Below, piece by piece: positions 1 to 12,700 of a DNA stretch of 64,000 nucleotides. Source of the stretch: Vitellaria paradoxa (Eukaryota; Streptophyta; Magnoliopsida; Ericales; Sapotaceae); contig CM034239.1 of assembly GCA_019916065.1 (NCBI GenBank), forward strand, positions 44,408,663-44,472,662, in the 5' to 3' direction. Under the pieces are notes generated by a model, which was given only the letters and a program-made list of their open reading frames with translations, did no database searches and was not told the DNA's origin. Both the position numbers and the translations under genes were made by a program. How positions within the stretch are numbered: the first letter of the stretch is position 1; the number at the start of each line of letters is the position of its first letter.

Positions 1-998
1 GAGAAGAACAAGCAAATAATTAACTATGAAGGATGTCATAAAAGGGCTTCTTATAGATCACTGAAAAAAAAAAAAAAACAAAACATTACATTACATAGCT
101 AATAGCCAAATTAGTTGCTCGCATAATTTTTTGTGATATTATTCTAATGATATATGAATTCTCTAATATTTTCCAAACTTGCAGATACTACCAATAAAAA
201 CACAGCCAAGAATGCAAATTTCATTGCATTCTATTTTTCTTTTAAATTATTCAGAAATATTATCTTCTGGTTGCAATCATTAACTACTCTTCTTAATTAG
301 GGCTAACAGTTGTACTGTATTTAATGCCGATCATGAGTAGTACATAATTACAATTAACTATTATAAGATACCGTTTGGGACTCTAAAAAGTTCCAAAAAA
401 CTCTATAAACTTCTATAAATTTTTTGTCACATTAATTTTTTTCTTTTATTACACGTATTACGAATTCATAATTTTTTTTATTTTATCTCATTTTTTTTAT
501 TTTTTATCACTCCAAACACACTATATGTTGTTGAATACTAGTTAGTGGTACTATTGGGTTAATATCCTATTTTATATTTTCATTGCCAAGATTTTCCTTA
601 TATATATAAAGGGGGAGGAGTTATGAGTTACCTCTTCTTTTATATTAAATTGAGTTGAAAAAAATATTAAATGCATTTAACTTTTACTTCTCACACTTCA
701 TCTAAAATCACGGTAAAATACAATATTTTTTGGGAATATAAAAAATTAAAAATTAAATATATTTAATATTTCTTTTGTCTAGTACAATTCTTTTATAAAC
801 ACTGAGGACCTCTATACACATGTATAGAAAATGGCAATTAAAGAAAAATAATTAATCCTTCAAATAATAATTAAGAGAGAATGAAAATATTCAAGACCGC
901 TAGATGAGCCAAAATGAAGCACAGTTGTTGAGTACTTTTGGATTTAGCTATCTAATTAAGGTAGCCATGCATGCATGCATATATATGTACTTAATAAT
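1..998. other. AT-rich intergenic DNA, no gene seen
   Basis: No coding pattern was recognised on either strand. The stretch is AT-rich with short poly-A/T runs. It contains one possible miniature inverted-repeat element (370-525) and ends at the 8-bp target duplication of the hAT-type element that starts at 999. Confidence 0.6.
370..525. mobile_element. Possible Tourist-like MITE
   Basis: The left end reads CCGTTTGGGACTC and the right end, as reverse complement, reads GTGTTTGGAGTGA. These resemble the ends of the better preserved copies at 21679-21845 and 29574-29711. The interior is AT-rich and non-coding. No clean target duplication was found, so the borders are approximate. Confidence 0.35.
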
Positions 999-1398
999 CA
1001 GTGGCGGATCCAGAAACTTTGACTAGTATAGACGTAAATTAGGTAGTCCAAGTCAGCGTAACCTATATCTCCAAGATCTGACACATTACAATGGCAGATG
1101 TGAAGGTAAGGCAGTGGCGGATCCAAAAATGAATCTTTCAAGTTATCGCCGGCCTTTATCTCTAAGTTACGTCGCATGTGAATACTTCTTTTTCGCTCTC
1201 CTCATTTCATATTTTTCTCTAGTACGCATAGAGAGAAGGATAGATTTAGGGTTCAGGATTACAACAATACAGAGAAAAGTAAATTTAAAACTTCCTATAC
1301 GTGGGTCAGGTTGTTGGGTCGGGTCGGATCATCGGGTTCGCTCTAAAATTTCAGTGTAGGCCTTCGCTTACACTCGGCCCTTCGTGCATCCGCCAGTG
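999..1398. mobile_element. Non-autonomous hAT-type element, copy 1
   Basis: The element begins CAGTGGCGGATCC, and its other end read as reverse complement begins CACTGGCGGATGC, so short terminal inverted repeats are present. It is flanked by an 8-bp near-perfect target duplication, TTAATAAT (991-998) and TTAACAAT (1399-1406), the size typical of hAT transposons. It is 400 bp with no transposase reading frame, hence non-autonomous. A second, 283-bp copy with the same ends and internal blocks lies at 31742-32024. Confidence 0.7.
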
Positions 1399-1495
1399 TT
1401 AACAATACTTATACTCTCTTTTATATATATATATATATATATACGTCTCGTACGTGCCCTTAGTGCATCCGCCAGTGTTAACAATACTTATACTC

Positions 1496-1536
<41 letters not shown>

Positions 1537-1545
1537 TCGTACGTA
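1384..1545. repeat. Tandem duplication of hAT end plus flank, with (AT)n
   Basis: A block starting GTGCATCCGCCAGTG at 1384 is repeated from 1463 (period about 79 bp), including the right end of the hAT-type element, its target duplication, and a following (AT)n tract and CTCGTACGT motif. The (AT)n tract differs in length between copies, so the duplication probably arose by slippage or unequal exchange after insertion. Confidence 0.65.
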
Positions 1546-3286
1546 TGTATGTCTTTTAATTTCTTCTTTCTAAGTCAGCAAATTAATGTAACTTCAGTCC
1601 GAACATATCAAACAGTACGTAGTAACTATTTAGAATATCAAATTGATGACCATTTCGATAAAACACCAGAAACACAATTGACTAAACTCAGGAAATAACT
1701 TCGGAACCTATTATCCATGTAGCTTCATCATATGGAAAGATATAGTTTAATTGTTGCAGGAAAGCCGCAAATTTTCCTTTCATGTTAATTCCTTTGTATG
1801 AAAGTTCCCAGATGAAACAAAAGAATCCAAACAAGGATAATGCTGTCCTATGAGGGAATACAAATTACATAAAAGTGAACTAACTAAAATTATGAGGTAA
1901 TGGTTGTTTTGTTATTAAAACCTACATGGATGGATGTGTTCTAAATTTTTAAATTATTGGTCCAGAATTTGTCACATAATTCTTTTCTCTAGAATAATAT
2001 TTTGTTTGTATGGCACACCAAAGAAGAAAAAAAAAAACATGAAAAAGAAATTGTTATTCTATCACAGAAATATATATATATAAATGCCAATAGTGTAATA
2101 CAGTTTCTTACAGAAGCGACAGAGAGTGTAACATAATTTTTTTGATTTTTACACTGATAGAGGTATGACATGGTTTCCCACTAGTAATATATTAAAATAT
2201 ACGTTTTCCATGAGTGTGAAACGGTATAATTAGTGACCCCTGTTACTTTGCTAAATGTCGCTTGTTTGAGGATAAGATTAGGAGTAAATAAAAGTTGAGA
2301 GCAGTCACTCGAAGTTGAGTTAAATTGAGGGTTAACTAATAACTATTATAATTAGATAAATGTATATTTATTTATGCAACCCTTAGTGTAGGTTCTTGAC
2401 TTGATTATCATGTTTTAAAACATGTATTATTATTTTATGATTTATGTTGTGACCGCATAGGCCTTTGGATTTGAGTGTGACATTTAATTAATTATGATGT
2501 TATTTATTTTACATGAGAAACAAAGACAAGTATGGATACTCTAATTGAATGTTAATTCGATCTAATCTTGGTTCAAATTTTTATTTGTTTTAAATTAGTT
2601 TTTAAATTCCCATATTATACGTCCCAAATGACAAAGTTAAGGACTTAACAATTTGACAAGTATCCAAAATTAAGGTAAGAAACATCAATATATCTTCTAT
2701 CTGAACTTTACTCTCAATATGCACTCAACTTCCTTTTATTTTATCATTAATCTTACATCAATACATAATACTTTAAATCATCCCAATTTGCTCCATCCCA
2801 TTTTCCCCTTTTCCAAAAATAATCGTTAAAATAATTTCACAAAAATGATATTTGCTCATTACACACATTGAGCAAATTGCATTTCAAATTAATAAATTTG
2901 ACGGAAAGAAAATAGTGAAATAATTTAAAAGTACAAAATACAAAATTAGGATAATTTAAAGTACATGTAGTAATGTAAGATTAAGAGTAATTAAGTACCA
3001 AAATGATAAGTTTAGTTTACTGTAATAATAATACGTCAACATTGGTAATAAGTTAATAAAATAAATTTGTTAAGTTAATCTTATATTATATGGTAAATTA
3101 TTGTATTTTATCACCAATCTAACTTGTATTTTAAATCATTTAACTTCACTTTTATACATGGAAACCGTCCCACTTTGCCCATTTACATTAAATTTATTGA
3201 CCAAAAAATGCCACAATTCCACTATATGTGATAAACTTACAATCATTCTTCAGCAAATTTTTATAACAATGACTAATTAGAGAGGT
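1546..3286. other. Intergenic DNA, no gene seen
   Basis: AT-rich DNA with no recognisable coding region, RNA gene or clear transposon ends. Small open frames are short and of low complexity. Confidence 0.55.
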
Positions 3287-3630
3287 CATTACTAGAAAAC
3301 GGTGTATTGGCGGGAGAAAATTTTGGACAACCACCTTTTTGCGACTGCTTATGGCGATTGCTAACTGTTTGGTCGCTAAAAATTTATTAACAACTACATT
3401 AGTGACAGTTTTGGCGATTACTAATACAGTCAATATATTCGGGTAGAACATTCCTATTTTTTTCTCATTCCTCTCTTATTTTCTCCTTCTGTCTCTTTTT
3501 TCTTTCCACGCTCTCTTTTTTCCCTCCCCCGCTATCTATCCTCTCTTTTGTTCCTGCTGCACCCCTCTCCTCTCCCCTTCTACTCGTTCGTCCTTACTGT
3601 CGAAAAGACTGAGCTTCTTCCTCAGCCCGT

Positions 3631-3687
<57 letters not shown>

Positions 3688-6600
3688 AACACACTAATAT
3701 GTGCTACATATTTTTTATTTTTTGGTTTATTTCTCGATCTATTCTTCAATTCTTCTCAATCTTCAGGTATGTTCTTGATTTTTGTTGTTTTTCTTTAATT
3801 TTTTAGCTCTTCAGCCCTACCTTCATATTATCTTATGTAAGATAATCATATAATTTATTTTTTTTATGTACTGTGTTGATGTTAGTTGTGGGGATGTAAT
3901 ATTTTTTTTTTTTAATTTTTGTTGTTGAATGGAAAATGTAAAGTTGGGAAACATAAGTTTTTTTTCTTAGACACTGTTTTTTGTTTTTTGTTTTTTTGTT
4001 ATCGAATGGAAGTGAAGAGGGCGAGCAAAAGAGGAGTGAAAAAATTCTGGGGGTGTTTTAGCAATTCCAAATAAATTTAAAATGATGAATTTTTTAATTT
4101 TACCGAGAAATGTTTAATTTTTTTAAATTCAAAAATATTTTTAAATTTAGAAATTTAAAATAAAATTAACTCCTAAAAAATATAATTTTTTAATTTATAC
4201 GTTTTATTATCATTATTAAAACAACTATAAAAATAATTTTAAATAGAAAAAAGTAAATTTTGACAAGGTATTCATTAAAACAATTATGAAAATAATTTTA
4301 AATAGAAAAAGGTAATTTTGGGTAAATTTTTTTATTTTATTGAACAAAAAATTTGAAATTATAAAGGAGTGAATGTTTAATTTTTTTCAAATTTAAAAAA
4401 ATTTTTCAATTCAAAATTTTAAATTTAAATTAACTCCAAACAAAAAATTATAAATTTTTTTGATAATATATATGTATTATTACTATTCATTAAACCAAAT
4501 ATCAAAATAATTTTAAATAAAAAAAGTAATTTTTGTCAAAGTATTCGTTAAAACAATTATAAAAATAATTTCATTAAAACAATTATAAAAATAATTTTAA
4601 GTAGAGAAAGGTAATTTTGGACAAAGTATTTATTTTATTGAAATAAAATATTTGAAATTATAAAGGAATGAATGTCTAATTTTTTTAAAATTCAAAAACG
4701 TAAATTGAAATTAACTCCTAACCAAAATATGTAAATTTTTAAATAATTTATGTATATTATTACCATTCATTAAAAAAATTATAAAAAATATTAAATAAAA
4801 AAAAGTAAGTTTTGAGAAATTATTTTATTTTATTGAACTAAAAATTTGAAATTACAAATACGTGAATGTTTAATTTTTTTAAATTCAAAAATATTTTTAA
4901 ATTCAAAATTTTAAATTAAAATTAATTCCTAACAAAAAAAGTTTTTTTTTTTGTGAATTTATGAATATTATTACCATTTATTAAAACAACTATAAAAATA
5001 ATGTTATATTAAAAAAGTAATTTTTCAGAAAGTATTCATTAAACAATTACAAAATTAATTTTAAATGAAAAAATTACTGAACTAATATATTTGGAATAAA
5101 AAATACGTGAATGTTTAATTTTTTTTAAAAAATTAATGTTAATTAGTTAAATTAAATTATGATATTCATAATATTAAATAATAATATTAAAAATATAAAA
5201 ATTAGGTAAACAATAATATTACATTAATAATATTAAGTTAGTAAAATATTGCTATTAGTTGAAATATTAAATAATGAATTATAATATTGATAATATAATT
5301 AAATTAGTTGGATTAATATTGTAATGGTTATATTAAATTATTTAAACTATTAAAATATTATTATTATTTTTATTTAAAATATTAAATAATGATTTGATTA
5401 ATAGTATAATAAATACTTACATATTACTAAACTTAAATTAATATTAAATTGAAATATTATAATATTAAATTATAATGTTACATTAGTTTAATTATAATAT
5501 TAATAGTAATATTAATTTAAGATAAAATTCAGTAATAATAATAGCAGTATTAATTTATAATAAAATTAATATTAATAACAATAATAAAATACTAATAGTT
5601 AAATTAATAACTAATATATAAATCCTAATAATTGGACCCAATCCACACTGGTCCGTCGCACGAGGGGAGGAATCCTTTTAGACCAAACGCTGCGACTAGG
5701 ACTTGCTCTAGACACTTCGTACGTAGATAGACAAGCGAGAGACGTCATTTTGGAGAAGATGATGGCGAGATGGAGAGGCGCTTACCTCAGAGTCAGAACC
5801 ATCCTTCCCCTCCTCAAGTTAGAAATATTAATTTTTGTATTTATAACTAATGAAAATTTTGTAAATTTATTTATTTGTATTTTGTTGTCACGTTCTCATT
5901 CACTTATTATTTCATTGTAGGACCTGGACGATGGCGATTGACCCTCCTGAACTGCACTAAGGTGATTCTGACCAACATATTTTGTGTTTTTCTATTTTGT
6001 TTTCGTATTTTATAAATTAATTGTTTATTTTTTCCCTTTTGTGTACATTCATATATGACAAATTTTGTAACTAAATTTCGTACTGTTTTTTGTATATATT
6101 AATGAACATTTTTGTTTTATTTTATTTAAGAAATTTCTATTACATCTGCAATTTAAATTATAACCAAAAAATTAATTTAGAAATAAATATTTAAAAATAA
6201 ATAATACAAATAATAAATGAATTTAAAAAATTGATAAAAAGTTAATTAAAATAATTAAAAAGTAATAAAAAGTTTTTTAAAAATTAAAAAATTTATTGCA
6301 ACTGCCATATGCAATCGTTAATAAAAATAATATTAATTGTAAAAAATAAAAAAATATATATAAATAAAAATTAAAAAATTAATTCCTTTTGAGACCACTA
6401 GTGGCGGTCGCAAATGTCTTCGCGCCCAATGGTGGGGACTGGCGCCAAGTTTCGAGGGAAGTATCAAGGATCGTTAGTTTCTTATCAGCATGGCAGTCGT
6501 AAAGGGAATCCAACTAAATTTATTGGCAGTCGCCACTTCGATTGCTAGTACATTAGTGACCATAAAAGTTTTAGTAATGAAACAATTGTGACGCTTGTCT

Positions 6601-6697
6601 GGTGGTCGCCAAACAGTCCCTAAAACTTATTAGTGATCGATACCCTCTTTTTAGCCACCGTTAATGGTGGTGGCTAAAGCCCTATTTTCTAGTAGTT
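3287..6697. mobile_element. Degenerate CACTA-like (En/Spm) element, non-autonomous
   Basis: The left end is CATTACTAGAAAACGG and the right end, as reverse complement, is AACTACTAGAAAATAGGG. Each differs by one base from the common plant CACTA terminus CACTACTAGAAAA. Both subterminal regions carry repeated GCGAC/GGTCGCTAA-like motifs (3340-3425 and 6480-6680), as expected for CACTA elements. No matching 3-bp target duplication was found (GGT left, AGC right). No transposase frame remains. The interior holds a CT/AT microsatellite (about 3635-3690), an AT-rich tandem array (about 4100-5130) and a short GC-richer island (about 5640-5960) of unknown origin. Confidence 0.5.
4100..5130. repeat. Degenerate AT-rich tandem array in the CACTA-like element
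   Basis: The phrase GAATGTTTAATTTTTTT and the AT-rich text after it recur near 4109, 4372, 4671, 4863 and 5109, spaced roughly 190-300 bp. Each is preceded by a variant of AATTATAAAAATAATTTTAA. Copies are diverged and differ in length, so unit borders are uncertain. No coding role is apparent. Confidence 0.5.
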
Positions 6698-6951
6698 AGC
6701 AGGATTAGATTAAATGTACATAAATCAAATTGGGATGATTGAAAGTGAATATCTTGAAATAAAATTAGTAATAAAAATATAAAAATGCTAAATCATAGTG
6801 TAATTTATCGCTCCACTTGATCCCGATTAAGTATACCTTAAATACTTCTAGTAATATAGCATTTTTCTTAAAAAAAAAAAATTACGTAAAGTAGAATATA
6901 GAAGGAAACAAATTAACATTATATTTGCCGAGTTTAGTGACAAATAGTGTG

Positions 6952-6983
<32 letters not shown>

Positions 6984-7990
6984 AATGCTGGAGAGAAGAC
7001 GTTGAAAAATAGGGGTACAAAGCAAATTCTCAGTTTATTTTTTGCTGAAAAATAGAAAGAAATAAAAAAATAATTTCCTTTGGTGTATAACCATACTGAA
7101 TAAAACAATAAAAACAAAGAATTACAGCATGCATGTAGTCATTTTGTAAATAAATAAAATAAAATTTAAATGTAAAATTACTTGTAAAAAATGATATATC
7201 AGTTTTTCTTCTTAACAATTTCCATATTCCAAACAACAACGCAGAAACTGCCAACTCAGTTATCGCATTTTACAAATGACACCATTCCAGCTTTGTCAAT
7301 CCTGAACCCCTCGCCATGATAACAACAGAATTATTAACAATTAAAACTCAAAGCACTTTATTTTCTTACATTTTAAATTTTTTTAAATTTTAAATGACAA
7401 AAATATCAAATTAATAAAAAGTTAAAAAGATAACTACTAAAAAATTTATTTTTTCCCCTTCCAAATACTTAAAAAAAAAAAAAAAGCTAACTTTTTATTA
7501 ACTGACTATTAATTAATTACTAAAAAATTAATTTTTTTTTCTTTCCAAAATCAACCTAATTAATTGTATCAAGTATAATATTTTAATTTAAAACTTAAAT
7601 TCTAATCCTGTCCATTTAATATTTAATTGCATCAAGTTTGTGTCCAGTCTTTCCATTTTGATTCCAAGAAGCTTTTAGGCTTTGGTTAGGAAGTGGGCTG
7701 CAAATCCACAATAGATTGTCCAAAGATTAGAAAAATTTTTATTTTAACCCTCATTATCGATCGTGAGTTTGCGAATCCACGCAAACCCACCTCAACTTAC
7801 CTGCCATACACGGGTTACAGGGACTGAAATGTCTAAAATAGTACCCAAAAAAAAAAAAATTAACGGTCTTAATTTTCTCTAAAGAATTTAATAATCTTAA
7901 TTTACCTTAATTTTTTTAATAATCTAATAATCATTTAATGATCTAAATAATTTAATGAACCTGATCTCCCAACGACTTGACAAAACTCCT
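6698..7990. other. Intergenic DNA, no gene seen
   Basis: AT-rich, with an (AT)n/(AC)n microsatellite at about 6951-6983. A pair of reading frames near 6850-7250 on the minus strand is low-complexity and not supported as a gene. Confidence 0.5.
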
Positions 7991-8125
7991 GCTGTTCTTT
8001 TCTCCATCGTGTAGTAGTGTGGAAATATACCCATAAGGCAGAGAACAAGCACATGGGGAAAATTTTGCAAAAAACAAAGGACATGCATATATGAAAAATG
8101 GATATCTTCTGTAACAAGATTATTG
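7991..8125. repeat. 135-bp duplicated segment, copy A
   Basis: Identical to 9596-9731 except for one base in an A-run (six versus seven A). Flanking sequences differ. Neither copy resembles a known family to me and neither has a convincing reading frame. The near identity in otherwise diverged DNA points to a recent duplication or a young repeat family. Confidence 0.7.
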
Positions 8126-9595
8126 TAACACATCTAATGCTTTAGATTTGTCAAAAAAGTAATGTAATTTAAATAATAGAATCCTGCGTCACACGACACT
8201 TCTAAATATATAATATCTCCCTGTCAAATAATCTGACACTTAACAATACTTGAGTAGAGCTATAATATTCATGTTCCAATATAATTAAATATCCATACAA
8301 ACATTTAACAATTTAATTTTATCACATAATTATACATAAAACTTATTTTTCATGTATAAAATAATCTAATAAAACCTAATTAATGCCATTTATTGTATAA
8401 AATACAATAATTTTATTAAACATATAAACATTTTTCAACGCATCCATAAATAAGAGAATCTCCTGTGTATGCATCCATATCCAACACCTGCACCGACTAT
8501 ATGTAACACAAATAGATCCAAACTCGTCTGTTCTCAGTCAGGCAATCATCAAATGACCCTACAAAATGCTTCATTTGTTTTACATTTTGAACAACCATCC
8601 TCCGCTCTAAGTTGAATATCAATAATGATTTATGATGTGAAATGCCTTGAAAATAATCCCTTCAATAGAGGGATCGAACACAACTAAAATACAACCTAAC
8701 AATTTTAAAAATTAACAATAAGCATCCTTCAAGTAAGGGATTAAAAAAAAAATTACATATAATTCTTCAAGTAAGATGTACACAACCCTTCTGCTCATGG
8801 TTCTGGGTGGTTTTCCCAGGAGCAAAAAGATATAAACTATGGTTCACAAACAAGGATATACTATTATAGAAACAAAACACCTTCCAAACTTCACAGCCAC
8901 TATTCATATGACATCTTGTGCAAAATTCGAATAGTTCTATTTGCTTGGCCGGAAATCTATCTATACCTTCCAACAAGATCAGCATCAATTGTATTAATGT
9001 TCTCCCACAAGTTTGTCTACAAATAACTGTCTGCAAAATGAAAGAGATAAAACAATTGTCAGAAATTTCATCCTTCATTAACAATGTATACATTGGCCTC
9101 AGTGATTTAAAAAAAAAAAACGGCGAGCCACACTCAGTTATTATATTTTAAGTTGCATACAGTTTTGGGCATTTATCAGAATGCTGCCCCAATTGTAGCA
9201 TTTTTCAGTATATCATATTCTATATTCAAACACCCATCATTTAATATGCAGATTTAAGATTCGTAAAGTCACCACATTCATTTAAGACTGAGTAAGCTGC
9301 AACTAATCATGATAATTGCATTTGAAGTATGTGTAAATAAATGGAAAGGAGTTAATTGTAACCCTGGCTTCAATCCCCTTCTATATTTTCTCCATGTCTA
9401 TCTCTGTATATTGTGAGCATAAATCAAAAAGTCGGATCTGATTAGATGTTTGATAAAAAAAAGTTACGAAAAATCCGACCTTCTGGTCATTTTTGCATCT
9501 TCTTGATGTTTTTTTTATAAAATTTTGATTACTTGTCAAAAAAAAAAAAAAAAGACAATTCAACAGTAAACTTTGTTTGGATGTAATAACTAGCT
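8126..9595. other. Intergenic DNA between the duplicated segments
   Basis: No convincing coding region. A 108-residue open frame on the minus strand (8767-9093) has no motif I recognise and no splice or codon support, so it is not called. It may be non-coding or part of a 3' untranslated region of the trihelix transcript, which cannot be decided here. Confidence 0.4.
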
Positions 9596-9731
9596 GCTGT
9601 TCTTTTCTCCATCGTGTAGTAGTGTGGAAATATACCCATAAGGCAGAGAACAAGCACATGGGGAAAATTTTGCAAAAAAACAAAGGACATGCATATATGA
9701 AAAATGGATATCTTCTGTAACAAGATTATTG
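9596..9731. repeat. 136-bp duplicated segment, copy B
   Basis: Partner of the segment at 7991-8125, with a single A-run length difference. A 13-base string ACAAAACTCCTGC lies directly left of copy A and about 37 bases right of copy B, which hints at a rearranged rather than simple tandem duplication. Confidence 0.7.
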
Positions 9732-12700
9732 CAAAAATCCAAAGCATAAAAAGGCAATCTAGTGTACAAAACTCCTGCATTGCAAGGTCTAAGGTGAATC
9801 AGATGTCTGCAGCCTTCTCTCTAAAAGCAGAAAGATTGATTTTAGGGTTCAAACTCGAAAATCCAGAGCATGAGCAGCTCAAACTAAACTGCATGAACAC
9901 AAACACTCATTCGTTTGCAAAGGGGGAAATAATAAAACACAACATTAAAACAAAGTATCTGTAACCCTTTTGGAATAAATAAAAATTGTTAAGACACCAA
10001 TTGCTCTCCCAAAAGCTTAAACTACTAGAAAATGAACCAAACTACTCCCTCCCACAGGTAACCCCCAATTTATTCGACAAACAATCTTAATTGTTATACG
10101 GACTAGAAAGTACAAGAACAAATGAGAAATAAAAGTTGACAACAGGACTTGAACCAGCACCGACTAGAATCAAAGCTCTAATGTGATGCTATGTGACTGA
10201 TTATCACAAAAGCCTAAATTATTAGGAAATGACCTCAACAATTATTAGTAGATAACCAAGTTTGGGTACGATAATAAACATTTGTTATCATAATATTTTG
10301 CCTAGATTTCAAGAACAAAACCAAACATTAATCATTGATATACCCTCATGCAAAGAAACGAAGGATGAAAAGATAAGCTAGATCAACAAAAACGATAAAT
10401 GAATTCACCTGCTCGTTACTTGGAGTAGAAACGATCAAGCAATAAATAAGAAAGCACCTTTGCTAGCAAATGTGAGGGACTCTACCTATAGGAGAGTGAA
10501 ACAAAGAAGTAATGTTTTCTATCCTACATCACCTGTGTGGAAAAAGGATGTGCTATATATGAGGATTCAATAATCTACCAAGTACAAGAACTTTTCTAAA
10601 GCACCTGTGCGAGCCTCAAAGAAGCAAAACTATGAGGGTTGCAAAACCCAAAGTGAGCAATATAATAGCATATGAATTCTAGGTCGTTTCAAATCCTTAA
10701 CTGAGGAAGAACTGACGCAAAAGCCCACTAAGCAAATACAGATTAGGCATCCTTACAAATCACATGATCATTAATCTATGTTAGCAATGCCTTCTTTTTA
10801 TTTTTATTTTATTCTATTATTTATTATGAGTAAATTTTACGTTAACAATGTCCTCATAAGCTCACAATGCTTGCAAATTTCTTCAGGAAGTAATTCTCAT
10901 TTCTCAAGTTAGATTGTTCATCCACTCAACACAACTCAACAAAGCCTTAGCTCTAAACAAGTAAATATTACCACATTATATTAATCCTTGCTTTATCCAA
11001 AAACCTTAACCTTAAAAGAAAAAATAAATAACCACTCTCAATTCAAAAATAAACAAAATCTCTTTTGAATAGGCCCAATAAATTAAATTCATAGATTCTG
11101 TTAGCATATGACTCAATGGCTTAATCTACTAGGGAATGTCCTTTAGCAATGTTTATCGAGTTATCGCACCCTCCCACGCAAAAGAAATTTGAACCACCAT
11201 AAATGCACATATATCCCATTATTCTTTGATTATTTCTTTTTCTTTCTTTTTTTTCATAAGAAATATTCCTCGATTATTTCATCACCCATTCACCTCAACA
11301 TTTCACCCGCTCATACAGGTATTGTAAATGTATTGTTCCTAGTTACCCAAGTATCATGTGAAACTATCCCATCACTGTTGATTGTTATGCATGATCATTC
11401 AGCACACAACCATTTCTTCAAGTTATTCTTCCTATGCTTCAATTATATGCACCACATCCTCCAATCCAAAATTACTCAATTCTAATATTTTTAAACTATG
11501 TTGCTTTCTTCTATTTCTGTTAAAATTTCCCAGCTCCAAACATAATCTATGCATACTGGTTTCAAAATTTTTAAGCTACAATCATTTCATTTAAATTACC
11601 ATAGAACTTTATGTTGCTCTTCCACCATTAACCAAAATCTCATAATAACAATGCTTTAACAATTTAAAAGTTATTTCTCATCTTCTAACATTAAATTCTA
11701 AGTAGTTTTAGGTTCCTTCTTTTTTTTTTTTTTTTCCTGGATCAATTTGATTGCTTTGTCCTTCAACATTCATTGCTTCACCCTTTGCATCTCACAGCAC
11801 CAACAAATATTATGCACTTATGCGCTTCCACAGAGTAACTTCCCTCCTTGTGTCCTAGTGGAAAATGCTTCTTGCTCCCACCTTAAGAAATCCCTTTTCT
11901 ATGGCAAAGAGAGCTAACATTTCTCCAAAAGATCTTTAAGTGACAACAAAACTCTCGTATTTCTATTTTAATACAAGAAACCATCTGATTAAATAATTGC
12001 TTGATAATCTAAATCCAGTTTTTTAATTTCAGTATTTCATCATTGCTTAGTACTATTTTTCCCCCATGCAAGTTGCTTTGCCCTTGGACATCCACTTTTT
12101 GGTCTCTTCGATTAGTAGCACCATAAGGCACAAATTTATGTTCTCTGCTTAAGCCTTACATAACCCTCCAAAATTACAATACAATTCCCGCATGTCATCC
12201 ATTCAAAGCAGCTAATAACTTAAATGTTTATTTGATTCTTAGTATCTGTTTATAAATGTTGCCAAACTTGAAACACATCACAAATTGTTAGTGCATTACA
12301 CTACTTGTGTGAACAGTTCAACCATCGCACTAATTTCATTAATTTTTCCTCAATTTCCACTTCAAAGTTTAACATCATTTTCAAGATTTCTAAAAGAGGG
12401 TATGAAAATATGACTACTACAAAGAAACACCATCTCCCCTTCTTCCTACTCTTTAAAGAAGAATATAAAATAACTCCAATCACATTTTTTTGATGTTGTG
12501 GACACCAAAATAAAGAAATAAAATAAAAATACGAACAGAAGGCTAACTTATGTAGATACCTGCAAGTCCAGTAATGGAGGTGGCACAATATGAGATCTAA
12601 ATGCACACCACACTATATTAATAGGACGTTTATGGTGAGGCATCTTGAGGTATATGCAATGCCTATTTTGTGCAAATACACATCAAGCCCTAATACCTTG

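Noticed and set aside
8767..9093. 108-residue minus-strand open frame
   Set aside because: No recognisable domain or splice context; region reads as intergenic or untranslated.
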